Shown here: piece after piece, positions 51,232-60,652 of the stretch
Position numbering within the stretch: the stretch's first letter is position 1
How the letters are laid out: every line of letters starts with the position of its first letter
Assembly: GCA_045611785.1 (NCBI GenBank)
Contig: JAZKXV010000011.1
Location: 1 to 64,000, forward strand
Reading direction: 5' to 3'
Source: JAFTYO01 sp045611785
GTDB lineage: Bacteria; Pseudomonadota; Alphaproteobacteria; RF32; CAG-239
Length of the DNA: 64,000 nt
The notes under the pieces: generated by a model
What the model was told of the DNA's origin: nothing
Database searches by the model: none
The model's input: the letters and a program-made list of their open reading frames with translations, nothing else
Position numbers and translations under genes: made by a program

Positions 51232-52248
51232 ATGTTTAAGGGAAAAACAGTATTAACAGGTGTAAAACCTACCGGCACACCACATATCGGTAATTTATTA
51301 GGCGCTATCAGACCGGCTTTAGATTTAGGTCAAAAAGCAATAGAAACCGGCGGAAAACACTATATGTTTATTGCTGATTACCATGCTATAAATGCTGAAA
51401 AAGACGCTTCAGTATTAAACCAAAAATTAAAAGAAATAGCATCTGTTTATCTTGCATTCGGACTTGATACTGATAAATCTATATTTTATCGTCAATCTGA
51501 CATTCCTGAAATACACGAATTTACAACAATTTTATATGCCTATACACCAAAAGGTTTTATGAATAAAGCTCATGCATACAAAGCTTGTGTAGATAAAAAC
51601 CGTTTAAACGGCAAACCTGATGATGATGGTATCAACATGGGGCTTTATACATATCCTACCTTAATGGCTGCAGATATTTTAGCATATCAAACCGATATTG
51701 TACCTGTTGGTAAGGACCAAATTCAACACGTTGAAATTGCTCGTGATATCGCAGGGGCTATTAATGCTCACTACAATAAAGATTTACTGAAACTACCTAG
51801 CTATTACATAGAAGAAAATGTCGCAGTTGTTCCTGGTGTTGACGGAAGGAAAATGAGCAAATCTTATGGCAATGTTATTCCTGTTTTTGCAGAAGATTCC
51901 GTAATTAAAAAAGCCATATTCTCTATAAAAACAGATTCTCGCCCTATGGAAGAACCTAAAGACCCTGATGATATTTTAGTATACCAAATATATAAAGCCA
52001 TTGCTGATGAAAGCCAAATTGAAGAAATGGCTGAAGGCCTAAAACAAGGCAAATTAGGATACGGCCACATCAAAAACATGCTCCTTGATGCCGTTTTACA
52101 AAAAACAAAGAACGCCAAAGAAATGTATAACTATTATATGGCTAACTTTGATGTAGTAGAAGAAAAATTACAAAAAGGCGCTCAAAAAGCAAGACCTATA
52201 ATTCAAGAAACATTAAACACTCTTAAAAACACCGTATTTGGGCGTTAA
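51232..52248 (+). CDS. trpS: Tryptophanyl-tRNA synthetase
   Basis: Class I synthetase with the HIGH-like motif PHIGNLLGAI and the KMSKS motif GRKMSKSYGN. The 338-residue protein is a normal bacterial TrpRS. AGAGG lies before the ATG. It is divergent from serS and convergent to hdaA. Confidence 0.96.
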   Translation: MFKGKTVLTGVKPTGTPHIGNLLGAIRPALDLGQKAIETGGKHYMFIADYHAINAEKDASVLNQKLKEIASVYLAFGLDTDKSIFYRQSDIPEIHEFTTILYAYTPKGFMNKAHAYKACVDKNRLNGKPDDDGINMGLYTYPTLMAADILAYQTDIVPVGKDQIQHVEIARDIAGAINAHYNKDLLKLPSYYIEENVAVVPGVDGRKMSKSYGNVIPVFAEDSVIKKAIFSIKTDSRPMEEPKDPDDILVYQIYKAIADESQIEEMAEGLKQGKLGYGHIKNMLLDAVLQKTKNAKEMYNYYMANFDVVEEKLQKGAQKARPIIQETLNTLKNTVFGR

Positions 52249-52259
52249 TAGGTTTGTTA

Positions 52260-52985
52260 TTATTCAAATAAATCAGTTTGTATATTGCTCAGTAAGTAAT
52301 CTATTGCTTCTTTAACAATAGGCGTACTTACTGTGCGTTTTTTTGCTAACGAAATCATATCTATTTCTTCAACCAACTTAACTGCAAAAGAAAATGAGCG
52401 TTGCATATTTCGAATAATATAATTTAGCACTTCTTGAGAAATAATAATCTGGCGATCATTAAACAGTTTAACAATTAAAGCTGATAACATTTCATCATCA
52501 GGTTCGCCAATTTCAACGCTTGGTATAATATTTAATCTTGACTGCAAATCAGGTAATTTAAAGCGCATACGTGCAGGAGCTTGCTCTGCCGTAAACAAAA
52601 CAAAACCGCCTTCATTTTGATACAGATTAAATAAGTGGAAAAGATTTTCATTGTTTGCTTGCGGACACAAATTTTCAACCACCAAACAAGTATTTTCCCG
52701 ATGTAGCATATTTACTTTATGCGATGTTATATCAATGGCATTTATAATTTTAACCGAAACCGGTTTTTGATAAAAACACGCAACATGCTCAGCAAACACA
52801 TGAGCTAAATGAGATTTTCCACATCCTTTAGGACCATACAACACATATGCAAAAAAGGGCCAATTAGGCCAACTGTCTATAACGTTTATTGCTTGCAAGT
52901 TGCACCTGTTAACCATAAAATCATCACGTTTGTAACACACTCTCGGTTCAAAAACTAATGGTATTTGTGTACTTTTCTTATCCAT
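52260..52985 (-). CDS. hdaA: HdaA, DnaA-related regulator of replication initiation
   Basis: A 241-residue AAA+ protein related to DnaA but without its DNA-binding domain IV, as in Hda/HdaA. Walker A is LYGPKGCGKSHLAH; the Walker B region is CLVVENL. In Caulobacter HdaA, with the sliding clamp, promotes ATP hydrolysis by DnaA. The N-terminal QIPLVFE stretch resembles a clamp-binding motif (QLxLxF). It starts four bases after the cckA end on the minus strand. Confidence 0.88.
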   Translation of the reverse strand: MDKKSTQIPLVFEPRVCYKRDDFMVNRCNLQAINVIDSWPNWPFFAYVLYGPKGCGKSHLAHVFAEHVACFYQKPVSVKIINAIDITSHKVNMLHRENTCLVVENLCPQANNENLFHLFNLYQNEGGFVLFTAEQAPARMRFKLPDLQSRLNIIPSVEIGEPDDEMLSALIVKLFNDRQIIISQEVLNYIIRNMQRSFSFAVKLVEEIDMISLAKKRTVSTPIVKEAIDYLLSNIQTDLFE

Positions 52986-52989
52986 TCTT

Positions 52990-55563
52990 TTATCCGCCGT
53001 TTAAGATATTTACAACTTTTTGAGTTAAATCGCCCAAACTATATGGTTTAGCAATAAACTCAAATTCCTCAGAAGCCGATAGCTCTTTTCTTGCAATCTC
53101 TTCAGAATAGCCTGATGCTAAAATAATTTTGACCTCAGGTATTTTCTTTTTTGTAATTTTTGCAAGCTCTGCTCCATTTATACCTGGCATTACCATATCC
53201 GTAACCAATAAATCGAACTTTTCTCCCTTATCTAAAAGGTCAATAGCATTTTCAGCACAATTGCAAGCACTAACATGAAAGCCTTTTTTCTTTAATGCCC
53301 TAACACCAAAAGCTCTGACAGAATCTTCATCTTCAACAAACAATATTTTTATATCCTCAGGATTTGCTGTAGGTTTTAAGGCTCTGTCAATTTTTAACAC
53401 ATTCATTCCCAAAATCATTTTTTGCGATTTTGCATTAACCGTTGATGTTAAAATTGGTGTTTGTTCTTGTTTTTTCTCTTCAACAACTTCTGTTTCTTCG
53501 TCTCTTTTATCAAAACGAGGCAAATAAATTGAAAATGTAGTGCCTTTGCCCACAACACTATCAACTTTTATAAAACCCTCAGTTTGTCGTATAATACCAT
53601 AAACTGTAGCTAGACCCAAACCTGTTCCGGAACCGACTATATTTTCTTTAGTTGAGAAAAACGGCTCAAAAATACGACTCAAATTTTCTTTTTCAATTCC
53701 ACAACCGGTATCTGTTACATTAATAACAACAAATTCGCCCTCAGAAATTGTATCGGCACCAAACTGATACGGAGCATTTAGTTTTTCGGTATGTGTACTT
53801 ATTTTGAGCTCGCCTTTTCCATTCATTGCATCTTTTGCATTTACGACCAAATTAACAATCACTTGCGAGAACTGAACCGGATCAACTCTAATATAACCTA
53901 AATCTGTACCATGATTAAATTCTAATTTGATTTGCTCGCCTAATGTTCGTTTAAGTAAATAGTTCAAATCGATAAAGTTTTCAGTAACATCTATAAGCTT
54001 TGGTTTTAATGGTTGTTTTCTTGAAAAAGCCAATAATTGACGCACTAAATTAGCAGCTCTGTGAGCATTGTTTCTTACTTGATTTAAATCTGCAAAAGAA
54101 GGATCTCCTATACCGTGTCGTTGTAAAAGCAAATCACAGAATCCAATCATAGCCGTCAGCAAGTTATTAAAGTCGTGAGCAACACCTCCCGCTAATTGAC
54201 CCATCGCTTGCATTTTTTGAGCTTGTGCAAATTTTAACTCTAAGTTCTTTTCTTCCGTTGTATCACTTAAATAAAGAGCATAACCGTCTAAAAAGGTTTT
54301 CTCACAATGTATACGTTCACGTGGTGCAACATGTATCTTAATAACTTTGTCTGTTTTTAATTTTGTTTCTATCACATTTAATGTAGAATCATCTTTTTTA
54401 TTATTAAAAATATCTTGCAACAAATTTAAGGCTGAAGGTTGCAAAAAATCTTTCAAATTTTTATCACTTAAATTAATTTCTAAAATTTCTGTAGCCTTTT
54501 GATTAAAGCTTTTAACATTACTATCTGTATCAATAAAAATTATTCCTAATGGTGATAAATTAAACAACCAATCGATTTCATCTATACCATAGTTTAATTT
54601 TTCTATCAGTTGATTATCATTTTGCAAATCTTTTAATGTAAGACCCCTAATTTTAATTGCGTTATCGTCTTTAAAATTATTTTGCAAAACAAACATTTCT
54701 GCATTTTCATTTAATTCGTTGCAAAAAATTGTTCTTCCGACATAAGAAGGAACATGCGAGTTCAATATTCCCGTATCTTTTAACACCAAATCTTTTAAGT
54801 TTTTTCCGATTAAACTATCCCTTGTCTGAGATAAAGACACGGCAAAAGTTTCATTAACATATTCCAACTCATAATCAGAATTTGCGATATACAAGCCTAT
54901 CGGCATATTATAAATAAAATCATGGAGTTTTTTTCGTTCATTTTCAAAAATTTGTTCCATATTTTTCTGAGCAGTAATATCTTCTAAGGACCAAAGAAAA
55001 TAGGTTTCTTTTATAATTTTCTTTAAAGAAAAATCACCTTCAAAAATATCGCTTTTTTTCAAATATATTGGTCTTACAGAAACCTCATACCATCTGTTTT
55101 TATCATCATAATTTAATTCAACTGGAACTTTTTCATTTTTTAAACTTTTTAATGCCTGTTCCAATCTCTGAAAATTTAAATGATTTTGCCGCTCATCTAT
55201 AAGCATGGATTTTAATTTTTCTAATATATCAGAACCTTCAAAAAAAGATTTTGCAGGATTATTTTGAATAACCGGATACCCCTCATTATTATCAATCCTG
55301 CGCATAACATCGTTATTTTTCAAAATCTCATTTGCAAAACCGCCATATGTTAATGCGTTTTCACTTGCCGACAACACACTTATAGCCAGTAAAATACTTA
55401 AAATTGTGATACCTAATATCAAAATAAGTAAATAAAGAGAATATTGTGGAAAAAGAAAAAGCATCAAAACACTCAAACTCATTGCCACAACCGAGTAAAC
55501 AAGAGCTATCAAAGTTTTCTCAAGTTGGCGGTCAGGACGATGAATTGAGTGTTTATTTAGCAT
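52990..55563 (-). CDS. cckA: CckA-type hybrid histidine kinase
   Basis: Top of the CckA-ChpT-CtrA phosphorelay that controls cell-cycle or motility genes in alphaproteobacteria. The 857-residue protein has two N-terminal transmembrane helices (about 21-38, 42-66), PAS domains (~100-440), a HisKA domain with His463 in GGVAHDFNNLLTAM, an HATPase domain (VNLVVNAKDAMNG, DTGCGIEKENL, GSGTGLGLATVYG) and a C-terminal receiver with Asp789 in VTDMVMPGING. ChpT and CtrA are not in the window. It is followed by hdaA, another cell-cycle gene. Confidence 0.93.
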   Translation of the reverse strand: MLNKHSIHRPDRQLEKTLIALVYSVVAMSLSVLMLFLFPQYSLYLLILILGITILSILLAISVLSASENALTYGGFANEILKNNDVMRRIDNNEGYPVIQNNPAKSFFEGSDILEKLKSMLIDERQNHLNFQRLEQALKSLKNEKVPVELNYDDKNRWYEVSVRPIYLKKSDIFEGDFSLKKIIKETYFLWSLEDITAQKNMEQIFENERKKLHDFIYNMPIGLYIANSDYELEYVNETFAVSLSQTRDSLIGKNLKDLVLKDTGILNSHVPSYVGRTIFCNELNENAEMFVLQNNFKDDNAIKIRGLTLKDLQNDNQLIEKLNYGIDEIDWLFNLSPLGIIFIDTDSNVKSFNQKATEILEINLSDKNLKDFLQPSALNLLQDIFNNKKDDSTLNVIETKLKTDKVIKIHVAPRERIHCEKTFLDGYALYLSDTTEEKNLELKFAQAQKMQAMGQLAGGVAHDFNNLLTAMIGFCDLLLQRHGIGDPSFADLNQVRNNAHRAANLVRQLLAFSRKQPLKPKLIDVTENFIDLNYLLKRTLGEQIKLEFNHGTDLGYIRVDPVQFSQVIVNLVVNAKDAMNGKGELKISTHTEKLNAPYQFGADTISEGEFVVINVTDTGCGIEKENLSRIFEPFFSTKENIVGSGTGLGLATVYGIIRQTEGFIKVDSVVGKGTTFSIYLPRFDKRDEETEVVEEKKQEQTPILTSTVNAKSQKMILGMNVLKIDRALKPTANPEDIKILFVEDEDSVRAFGVRALKKKGFHVSACNCAENAIDLLDKGEKFDLLVTDMVMPGINGAELAKITKKKIPEVKIILASGYSEEIARKELSASEEFEFIAKPYSLGDLTQKVVNILNGG

Positions 55564-55579
55564 ATCTTACAACTTCAAA

Positions 55580-57199
55580 TTAAGTTAAAACATCAGCTTC
55601 GACTTTGCCTGTTCTTTCTGCAATTTCAGCGATATCCATAGCAATTTTAGCAAGCGGGGTTAACATAGTTAACGGTTCTTCGCTTGTTTTATATTTTTCA
55701 TATGCTTCAATATAAACTCTTAAAGTTGCTCCGCTTGTTCCCGTTCCTGATAAACGATAAACAATGCGTGAACCATCTTCAAAACAAACAACTAAACCAT
55801 TTTTTGTAGAGCTTCCATCAACAGGATCGTTATATACAAACGGACATGCATTTGATATAACATAATCGCCATATCTTTTTCCGGTTAATTCAGGAAGTTT
55901 ATTTTCTAAATCTAACATTAATTTATCAGCCACACCAGTATCTATACCTTCGAAGTCATAACGAAGATAATAGTTACGGCCATATTTTTCCCAAAAATCT
56001 TTTACCACATCGGCAACAGATTTCTTTGTAGCCGCCAATATATTAAGCCAAAACAGAACAGCCCAAATTCCGTCTTTTTCTCTTATGTGACTTGAACCTG
56101 TTCCAAAACTTTCTTCTCCGCAAAATGTAATTCTGTTACTATCCATTAAGTTGCAAAAATATTTCCATCCTGTCGGAACTTCGTAATAATCGATACCTAA
56201 CTCTTTTGCTACACGGCAAACAGCTGTTGATGTTGCCGCAGATTTAGCAACACCATAAATGCCATCTTTATATGCGGGAATATATTTATAGTTATCAGTA
56301 AGAACTGCTAAGCTATCACTTGGTGTAACAAAGAACTTGCGACCCAAAATCATATTTCTGTCACCATCGCCATCATTTGCGGCACCAAAATCAGGAGCTG
56401 TGTCTGAATACATCAAATCTACCAAATCTTTTGCATATATCAAATTCGGATCCGGATGAAGTCCACCAAAGTCAGGCATTGGCACAAAGTTTTTAACAGA
56501 ACCTTTTTGAGCCCCCAAAATCTCTTCAAAAATTTTAACAGCATAAGGACCTGTAACAGCGTTCATTGCATCAAAAACCATAGTGAAACCACTTTTAAAT
56601 AGAGCTTTTATAGCTTCAAAATCAAAAATTTCTTGCATCATATCAACATAATCGGTTATCGGATCAATTATCTCTATTTCCATATTACCGACTACTTGTG
56701 TGCCGATTTTGCTTAAATCAATATCCTCACATTCATATATTTTATAAGAAGTTATTTCTTTTGTTCGAGCATAAATTGCATCAGATATTTTTGAAGAACA
56801 TTGTCCGCCGCTTTTAACAGCATATTTGATACCAAAATCACCATCTATACCACCAGGGTTATGAGAAGCTGAGAGCACCAAACCGCCATCGGCATGATTT
56901 TTTAACAAAATTTTTGATGATGCAGGTGTAGAAATATAACCGTTTTGACCAACGATAAGTTTTTTCATATTATTTGCTGCTGCTATTTTAATTATTTTTT
57001 GAATTGCAACATCATTATAATATCTGCCATCGCCTCCTAACACAAAAGTTTGGCCATCAACTCCGCCAATAGCATCGAATAAGCTTTGCACAAAATTTTC
57101 AACATAGTTTGGTTGGCTTACAACTTTAGACTTTTTCCTTATACCTGCTGTTCCCATTTTTTGATCAGTATATGGTGTGGTATTGATATTTTTTATCAT
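55580..57199 (-). CDS. pgm: Phosphoglucomutase
   Basis: Interconverts glucose 1- and 6-phosphate. The 539-residue protein has the catalytic serine in SASHNPGGIDGDFG, the metal loop FGAANDGDGDRNM, and the sugar-binding GEESFGTGSSHIREKDGIW, all of the alpha-D-phosphohexomutase Pgm1 type. ATG at 57199 is chosen because AGGA is too close to the one two codons upstream. It is 76 bases after the ParA-like gene on the same strand. Confidence 0.93.
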   Translation of the reverse strand: MIKNINTTPYTDQKMGTAGIRKKSKVVSQPNYVENFVQSLFDAIGGVDGQTFVLGGDGRYYNDVAIQKIIKIAAANNMKKLIVGQNGYISTPASSKILLKNHADGGLVLSASHNPGGIDGDFGIKYAVKSGGQCSSKISDAIYARTKEITSYKIYECEDIDLSKIGTQVVGNMEIEIIDPITDYVDMMQEIFDFEAIKALFKSGFTMVFDAMNAVTGPYAVKIFEEILGAQKGSVKNFVPMPDFGGLHPDPNLIYAKDLVDLMYSDTAPDFGAANDGDGDRNMILGRKFFVTPSDSLAVLTDNYKYIPAYKDGIYGVAKSAATSTAVCRVAKELGIDYYEVPTGWKYFCNLMDSNRITFCGEESFGTGSSHIREKDGIWAVLFWLNILAATKKSVADVVKDFWEKYGRNYYLRYDFEGIDTGVADKLMLDLENKLPELTGKRYGDYVISNACPFVYNDPVDGSSTKNGLVVCFEDGSRIVYRLSGTGTSGATLRVYIEAYEKYKTSEEPLTMLTPLAKIAMDIAEIAERTGKVEADVLT

Positions 57200-57275
57200 A
57201 TGCATATTCCTTTTTTAATAATTAAAATTGTTTAGCTAGATTTTGCCCTAATTTTTTTTGAAGGTAAAGAAAAAT

Positions 57276-57944
57276 TTATTTGTTCTGCCATATAAAATCA
57301 GCCAATTTCTTTAAATCACGGCGAGCATATAAGTCAGGCAAATCAAATAAGGTTTTTAGTTGCGGGATATCCTTATCAAGAACCGTTATTGCTTTATTTA
57401 ATCCTTCACTAAACTCTTTTCTAGTTGGTAATGTAGGAGCAACACCAAAACCTAAAATTTTACCCGATTCGCTTAAGATTTTATAAGCATCTTGAGAATA
57501 CGCATCATTAGGAATTGCAATCCATTTAAAAGCATTTTTACCCATTGAGGCTCTTTGTTTTTTTGCGTCCCAAATTAAGCTTGCATACAAACTCTGACGA
57601 TCTGATAAGCTCTCAAAACCATCTTGTCCGAACAATGGTGTTATAAATATATCAGCATATTGAAAATATTGACGATTAGGAGCATCTAAAATAACAACAT
57701 CATATTTTTCTATCTGACTGAACGTGCTCTTATTTAAGCTATGATATTCCGGAACCGGTAAATTATATCCTTCTTGCATATTCAGATTATATCTTTTTGC
57801 AACAAAATAAGAAAGTTCACTTTTAAAAACATCATCCATAAGTGCAACTTTATAATCTTTAGCTAACATCACTGCTAAATGTGCAGCAATCAGTGTCTTG
57901 CCTGAATTTTGATTTATACTATTAATTACAATAACTTGTACCAT
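57276..57944 (-). CDS. ParA/MinD-like ATPase
   Basis: A 222-residue P-loop ATPase of the ParA group. The usual KGGxGKT deviant Walker A reads NQNSGKTLIAA, lacking the first lysine and glycines. Further ParA features are VALMDDV, DVVILDAPNRQ and the C-terminal DLKKLADFIW. ParA-like proteins position plasmids or protein complexes; with dacA immediately upstream (2 bases) a division or cell-wall role is possible. No ParB partner is seen. Confidence 0.75.
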   Translation of the reverse strand: MVQVIVINSINQNSGKTLIAAHLAVMLAKDYKVALMDDVFKSELSYFVAKRYNLNMQEGYNLPVPEYHSLNKSTFSQIEKYDVVILDAPNRQYFQYADIFITPLFGQDGFESLSDRQSLYASLIWDAKKQRASMGKNAFKWIAIPNDAYSQDAYKILSESGKILGFGVAPTLPTRKEFSEGLNKAITVLDKDIPQLKTLFDLPDLYARRDLKKLADFIWQNK

Positions 57945-57946
57945 TT

Positions 57947-59125
57947 TTAATTCTGCGCATATGCCACATTAGATTTATATGATGTAACCATGCAAGAATA
58001 CTTATGCTCTTTTAATGTTGAACAAGCACGTGTAGCATAGTCTTTAGCAATACCTGTTAATTGTGATCTGTAAATTGTTTTTCCACCAGATACAGATTTC
58101 TCCACTTTAATTCCTTTAAACGCAAACTTTCCTGCTAATTTATTTTTTACACTTTGCGCATGAGCCTGTGCCTTATCATAACTGCCAAAAGCACCTATCT
58201 GTATAGCCCAATTACCTTTTGCAGAACTAACTTTCGGTAAATATGATGCTTGTTGTGTTGTTTTTTTATTTTTATCTTTATTTGCCGGCTTAAGTTCAGC
58301 ATACAATTGTTTAACGTCTATCTTATCTGAAGTTGCTAATTTGTTTAAAGCCTTTTCCATCATTAAAGATACTTTTTTATCTCTTTGATCTTGTTGATTA
58401 TGGCCCATTGTTACAGCAATAACTCGATGATTTCCTCTTTTTGCAGATGTCACAATATTAAATCCGGCAGCAGCCGTATAACCAGTTTTCATACCATCTG
58501 CGCCTTCAAAATTTTTAAGCAACAAATTATGGGAGGTATATTGTTTTCCCTCATATTCAAAATCTTGAATTGAAAACCATGAATAATATTGCGGAAAATG
58601 ATGATATAATGCCGCAGCTAATATCGCCATATCTTTAGCTGTGGTTTTTTGTTGTGTATTAGGTAAACCTGAAGCATTTTTAAAGGTTGTATTTTTCATA
58701 CCTAATTTTTTAGCCGTTTCAGTCATCAATACAGCAAACGACTTTTCATCTTTTGCCAACGATTCGCCTAGCACTGTCGCACAATCATTAGCAGACTTTA
58801 CAATAGTTGCAACAACAGCTGTTTTTACATCTATTGTTTTACCCGGTGTTAAACCCAATCGAGAAGGTGAACGATTAGCCGCTGTATGTGATATTTTCAA
58901 ATTATCATCTAAACGCAATTGGCCTTTTTCAAGAGCCGTAAATGTTAAATACAGAGTCATAAGTTTTGTTAATGATGCCGGATAACGAAGCGATTCGGCA
59001 TTATCCTCATATAGAACATTACCACTTTTTGCATCTATCATAATTGAAGAAGTTGAAGCATTTGCGTTTGAAAAACAAACAGTTAACAACATCGAGGCTA
59101 ACGCCAAAAATTGTATTTTTCTCAT
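57947..59125 (-). CDS. dacA: D-alanyl-D-alanine carboxypeptidase with SPOR domain
   Basis: Periplasmic penicillin-binding protein 5-type enzyme that trims peptidoglycan peptides. The 392-residue protein has a signal peptide (cut near ANA), the serine site Ser51-x-x-Lys54 (SLTK), SxN (SAND), KTG (GMKTGYT), and a C-terminal SPOR domain (~295-385) that binds denuded septal glycan. The SPOR tail instead of an amphipathic anchor is seen in many alphaproteobacterial DacA proteins and suggests septal targeting. Confidence 0.93.
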   Translation of the reverse strand: MRKIQFLALASMLLTVCFSNANASTSSIMIDAKSGNVLYEDNAESLRYPASLTKLMTLYLTFTALEKGQLRLDDNLKISHTAANRSPSRLGLTPGKTIDVKTAVVATIVKSANDCATVLGESLAKDEKSFAVLMTETAKKLGMKNTTFKNASGLPNTQQKTTAKDMAILAAALYHHFPQYYSWFSIQDFEYEGKQYTSHNLLLKNFEGADGMKTGYTAAAGFNIVTSAKRGNHRVIAVTMGHNQQDQRDKKVSLMMEKALNKLATSDKIDVKQLYAELKPANKDKNKKTTQQASYLPKVSSAKGNWAIQIGAFGSYDKAQAHAQSVKNKLAGKFAFKGIKVEKSVSGGKTIYRSQLTGIAKDYATRACSTLKEHKYSCMVTSYKSNVAYAQN

Positions 59126-59238
59126 CAGGTTTATCTCTTTTGATTGTTTAACTTACTTTTAACCGACAACATATCGGTAAAATCAAAATAAAGAGTTAAG
59201 ATTTTAAAAAATATTTTCACAAAATCGATTATTTTGTA

Positions 59239-59267
59239 TTGACTTTCTTAAATAATATTAGTAAAAC
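59239..59267 (+). promoter_or_regulatory. Predicted promoter of tRNA-His
   Basis: TTGACT (59239-59244), 17-base spacer and TAAAAC (59262-59267), 12 bases before the tRNA. Confidence 0.55.
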
Positions 59268-59278
59268 ACTTTTGTTAT

Positions 59279-59355
59279 GGCGAACGTAGCTCAGTTGGTA
59301 GAGCCCCGGTTTGTGGTACCGGTTGTCGTGGGTTCGAGCCCCATCGTTCGCCCCA
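59279..59355 (+). tRNA. tRNA-His (GTG anticodon)
   Basis: A cloverleaf with anticodon stem CCGGT/ACCGG around TTGTGGT and encoded CCA. The extra 5' G at 59279 pairs with the discriminator C at 59352, the hallmark of tRNA-His recognised by HisRS. Confidence 0.96.
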
Positions 59356-59360
59356 TATTT

Positions 59361-59387
59361 AAAGCACCTATTATAGGTGCTTTTTTT
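59361..59387 (+). terminator. Terminator after tRNA-His
   Basis: A 10-bp stem AAAGCACCTA/TAGGTGCTTT with a 3-base loop and a T-run. Confidence 0.85.
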
Positions 59388-59390
59388 ACA

Positions 59391-59424
59391 TAAAAAAACC
59401 GCCTTATTCTTATTTATAAAGCGG
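59391..59424 (-). terminator. Terminator after tRNA-Arg
   Basis: CCGC-x-TTA pairs with TAA-x-GCGG and a T-run lies on the minus strand. Confidence 0.7.
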
Positions 59425-59431
59425 ATTTAAT

Positions 59432-59508
59432 TGGCGTATCCGGCGGGAATTGAACCCACAACCTTTGGCGTCGGAAGCCAACACTCTATCCAATTGAGCT
59501 ACGGATAC
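59432..59508 (-). tRNA. tRNA-Arg (CCG anticodon)
   Basis: A 77-base cloverleaf on the minus strand with acceptor stem GTATCCG/CGGATAC, anticodon stem TTGGC/GCCAA around TTCCGAC giving CCG, the T-arm GGTTCAATTCC, and encoded CCA. Confidence 0.95.
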
Positions 59509-59584
59509 TTCTTTATTTTGAACCACTATTACACCTGTTTTGCATTTTTTGCCAGTATTTTTTTCATATTTTTTATAATTTTGC

Positions 59585-59613
59585 TTGACTTACGCTTTAA
59601 ATATATGTATTAA
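59585..59613 (+). promoter_or_regulatory. Predicted promoter of rpmB
   Basis: TTGACT (59585-59590), 17-base spacer and TATTAA (59608-59613), about 45 bases before the ATG. Confidence 0.5.
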
Positions 59614-59656
59614 CAAGCAACAAGATTGTTATTTATTTGTTTAAAGGATACTTAAA

Positions 59657-59944
59657 ATGGCTAAAAAATGTGATATTTCCGGTACCGGCGTTATGAGTGG
59701 TAATAATGTAAGCCACGCTAACAACCATACTCGTCGTCGTTTCTTGCCGAATTTGCATGTTGTTTCTTTATTGAGCGAAACTTTAGGTAAAGTTTTCAAA
59801 TTAAAAGTATGCACAAAAACATTACGTTCTATTGAACATAATGGCGGCTTAGACTCTTATCTTGAAACAACTTCAAGCAGCAAGTTAACCGATGAAGCTA
59901 AAAAAATCAAAAAATCAATTGCAAAGAAAAAAGCTGCAAACTAA
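59657..59944 (+). CDS. rpmB: 50S ribosomal protein L28
   Basis: A 95-residue ribosomal protein with the family core CDISGTGVMSGNNVSHANNHTRRRFLPNL, containing the SGxxxxxGNxVSHxxxxTxR pattern, and a lysine-rich C-terminal tail. AAAGGA lies before the ATG. It is a single gene with its own promoter and terminator; rpmG is not adjacent. Confidence 0.97.
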   Translation: MAKKCDISGTGVMSGNNVSHANNHTRRRFLPNLHVVSLLSETLGKVFKLKVCTKTLRSIEHNGGLDSYLETTSSSKLTDEAKKIKKSIAKKKAAN

Positions 59945-59959
59945 TAATAAAAATAGCTT

Positions 59960-59986
59960 AAACCTCATCTAGTATGAGGTTTTTTA
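59960..59986 (+). terminator. Terminator after rpmB
   Basis: AAACCTCAT/ATGAGGTTT stem with a 5-base loop and T-run. Confidence 0.9.
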
Positions 59987-60000
59987 TTTTCTGTTTCATA

Positions 60001-60034
60001 TAAAAAGCCTCTCTTATTCAAGAGAGGCTTTTTA
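60001..60034 (-). terminator. Terminator of the 60035-60583 gene
   Basis: A 15-bp perfect stem starting TAAAAAGCCTCTCTT, 4-base loop; it abuts the stop codon of the minus-strand gene. Confidence 0.85.
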
Positions 60035-60583
60035 CTAAAATATCCAACACAATAGCAACACAACCAATGCCGCTATTACTGCAATTCCCAGAATTCGGCT
60101 AAGCAGTTCTGCTGTTTTTGGCCAACCGCAATCCCTAATATATATTACCAATAAAAGCAACATAACTAAAACGATTAGGGCAGCCAAACCGACAGCCATT
60201 GTTGCACCAATTGTTAAAGTTGCACCCCATATCAACAATATAATGCTTCCTAAAAACCAAAGCAACGCGTTAGCTAAACCTAACAATATAAAAAACGCTG
60301 CCATCAGTCCCAGACATTTTAACAATTGAACAAAACAGTTACCACTAAATCTGTATTGTGACACCTCATGGCAAATAATGCTAAGCAGCACCATATCAAT
60401 GCCAAAAAATATCACTCCCCATAGGCCACAGCACTCAGCGGAGACTACACAACCCGAAACGATTATCGCAAGGGCCATCGCAATCAGAACTATAGAAGCA
60501 ACTCCAAGTACGAGCAACTCCAACATTGCAAAAGCATCTTTGACGCCTTTCCAAAAAGACTTAAATAACTTTCTTATTTGCAT
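60035..60583 (-). CDS. Polytopic membrane protein, accessory class without Shine-Dalgarno
   Basis: A 182-residue protein with four or five hydrophobic segments (about 20-45, 52-68, 84-105, 107-125, 128-148, 165-181). No recognised family. The leader (TCAAATTAT before the ATG) has no Shine-Dalgarno. Codons look richer in G and C than those of rpmB next to it. The adjacent gene at 60653, also without a ribosome binding site, is on the same strand. Confidence 0.6.
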   Translation of the reverse strand: MQIRKLFKSFWKGVKDAFAMLELLVLGVASIVLIAMALAIIVSGCVVSAECCGLWGVIFFGIDMVLLSIICHEVSQYRFSGNCFVQLLKCLGLMAAFFILLGLANALLWFLGSIILLIWGATLTIGATMAVGLAALIVLVMLLLLVIYIRDCGWPKTAELLSRILGIAVIAALVVLLLCWIF

Positions 60584-60610
60584 ATAATTTGATTTTAAGA
60601 TTTACAAAAA

Positions 60611-60646
60611 TAACCTAAGCCTTCCGAATATAATCGAAAGGCTCTG
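60611..60646 (-). terminator. Hairpin after the 60653-60979 gene
   Basis: AGCCTT-x-CGA pairs with TCG-x-AAGGCT; the T tract on the minus strand is interrupted, so it may be a weak terminator. Confidence 0.5.
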
Positions 60647-60652
60647 GTTTAA

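Noticed and set aside
59431..59613. 60-residue reading frame on the plus strand
   Set aside because: It lies over tRNA-Arg on the opposite strand and has no ribosome binding site of its own.
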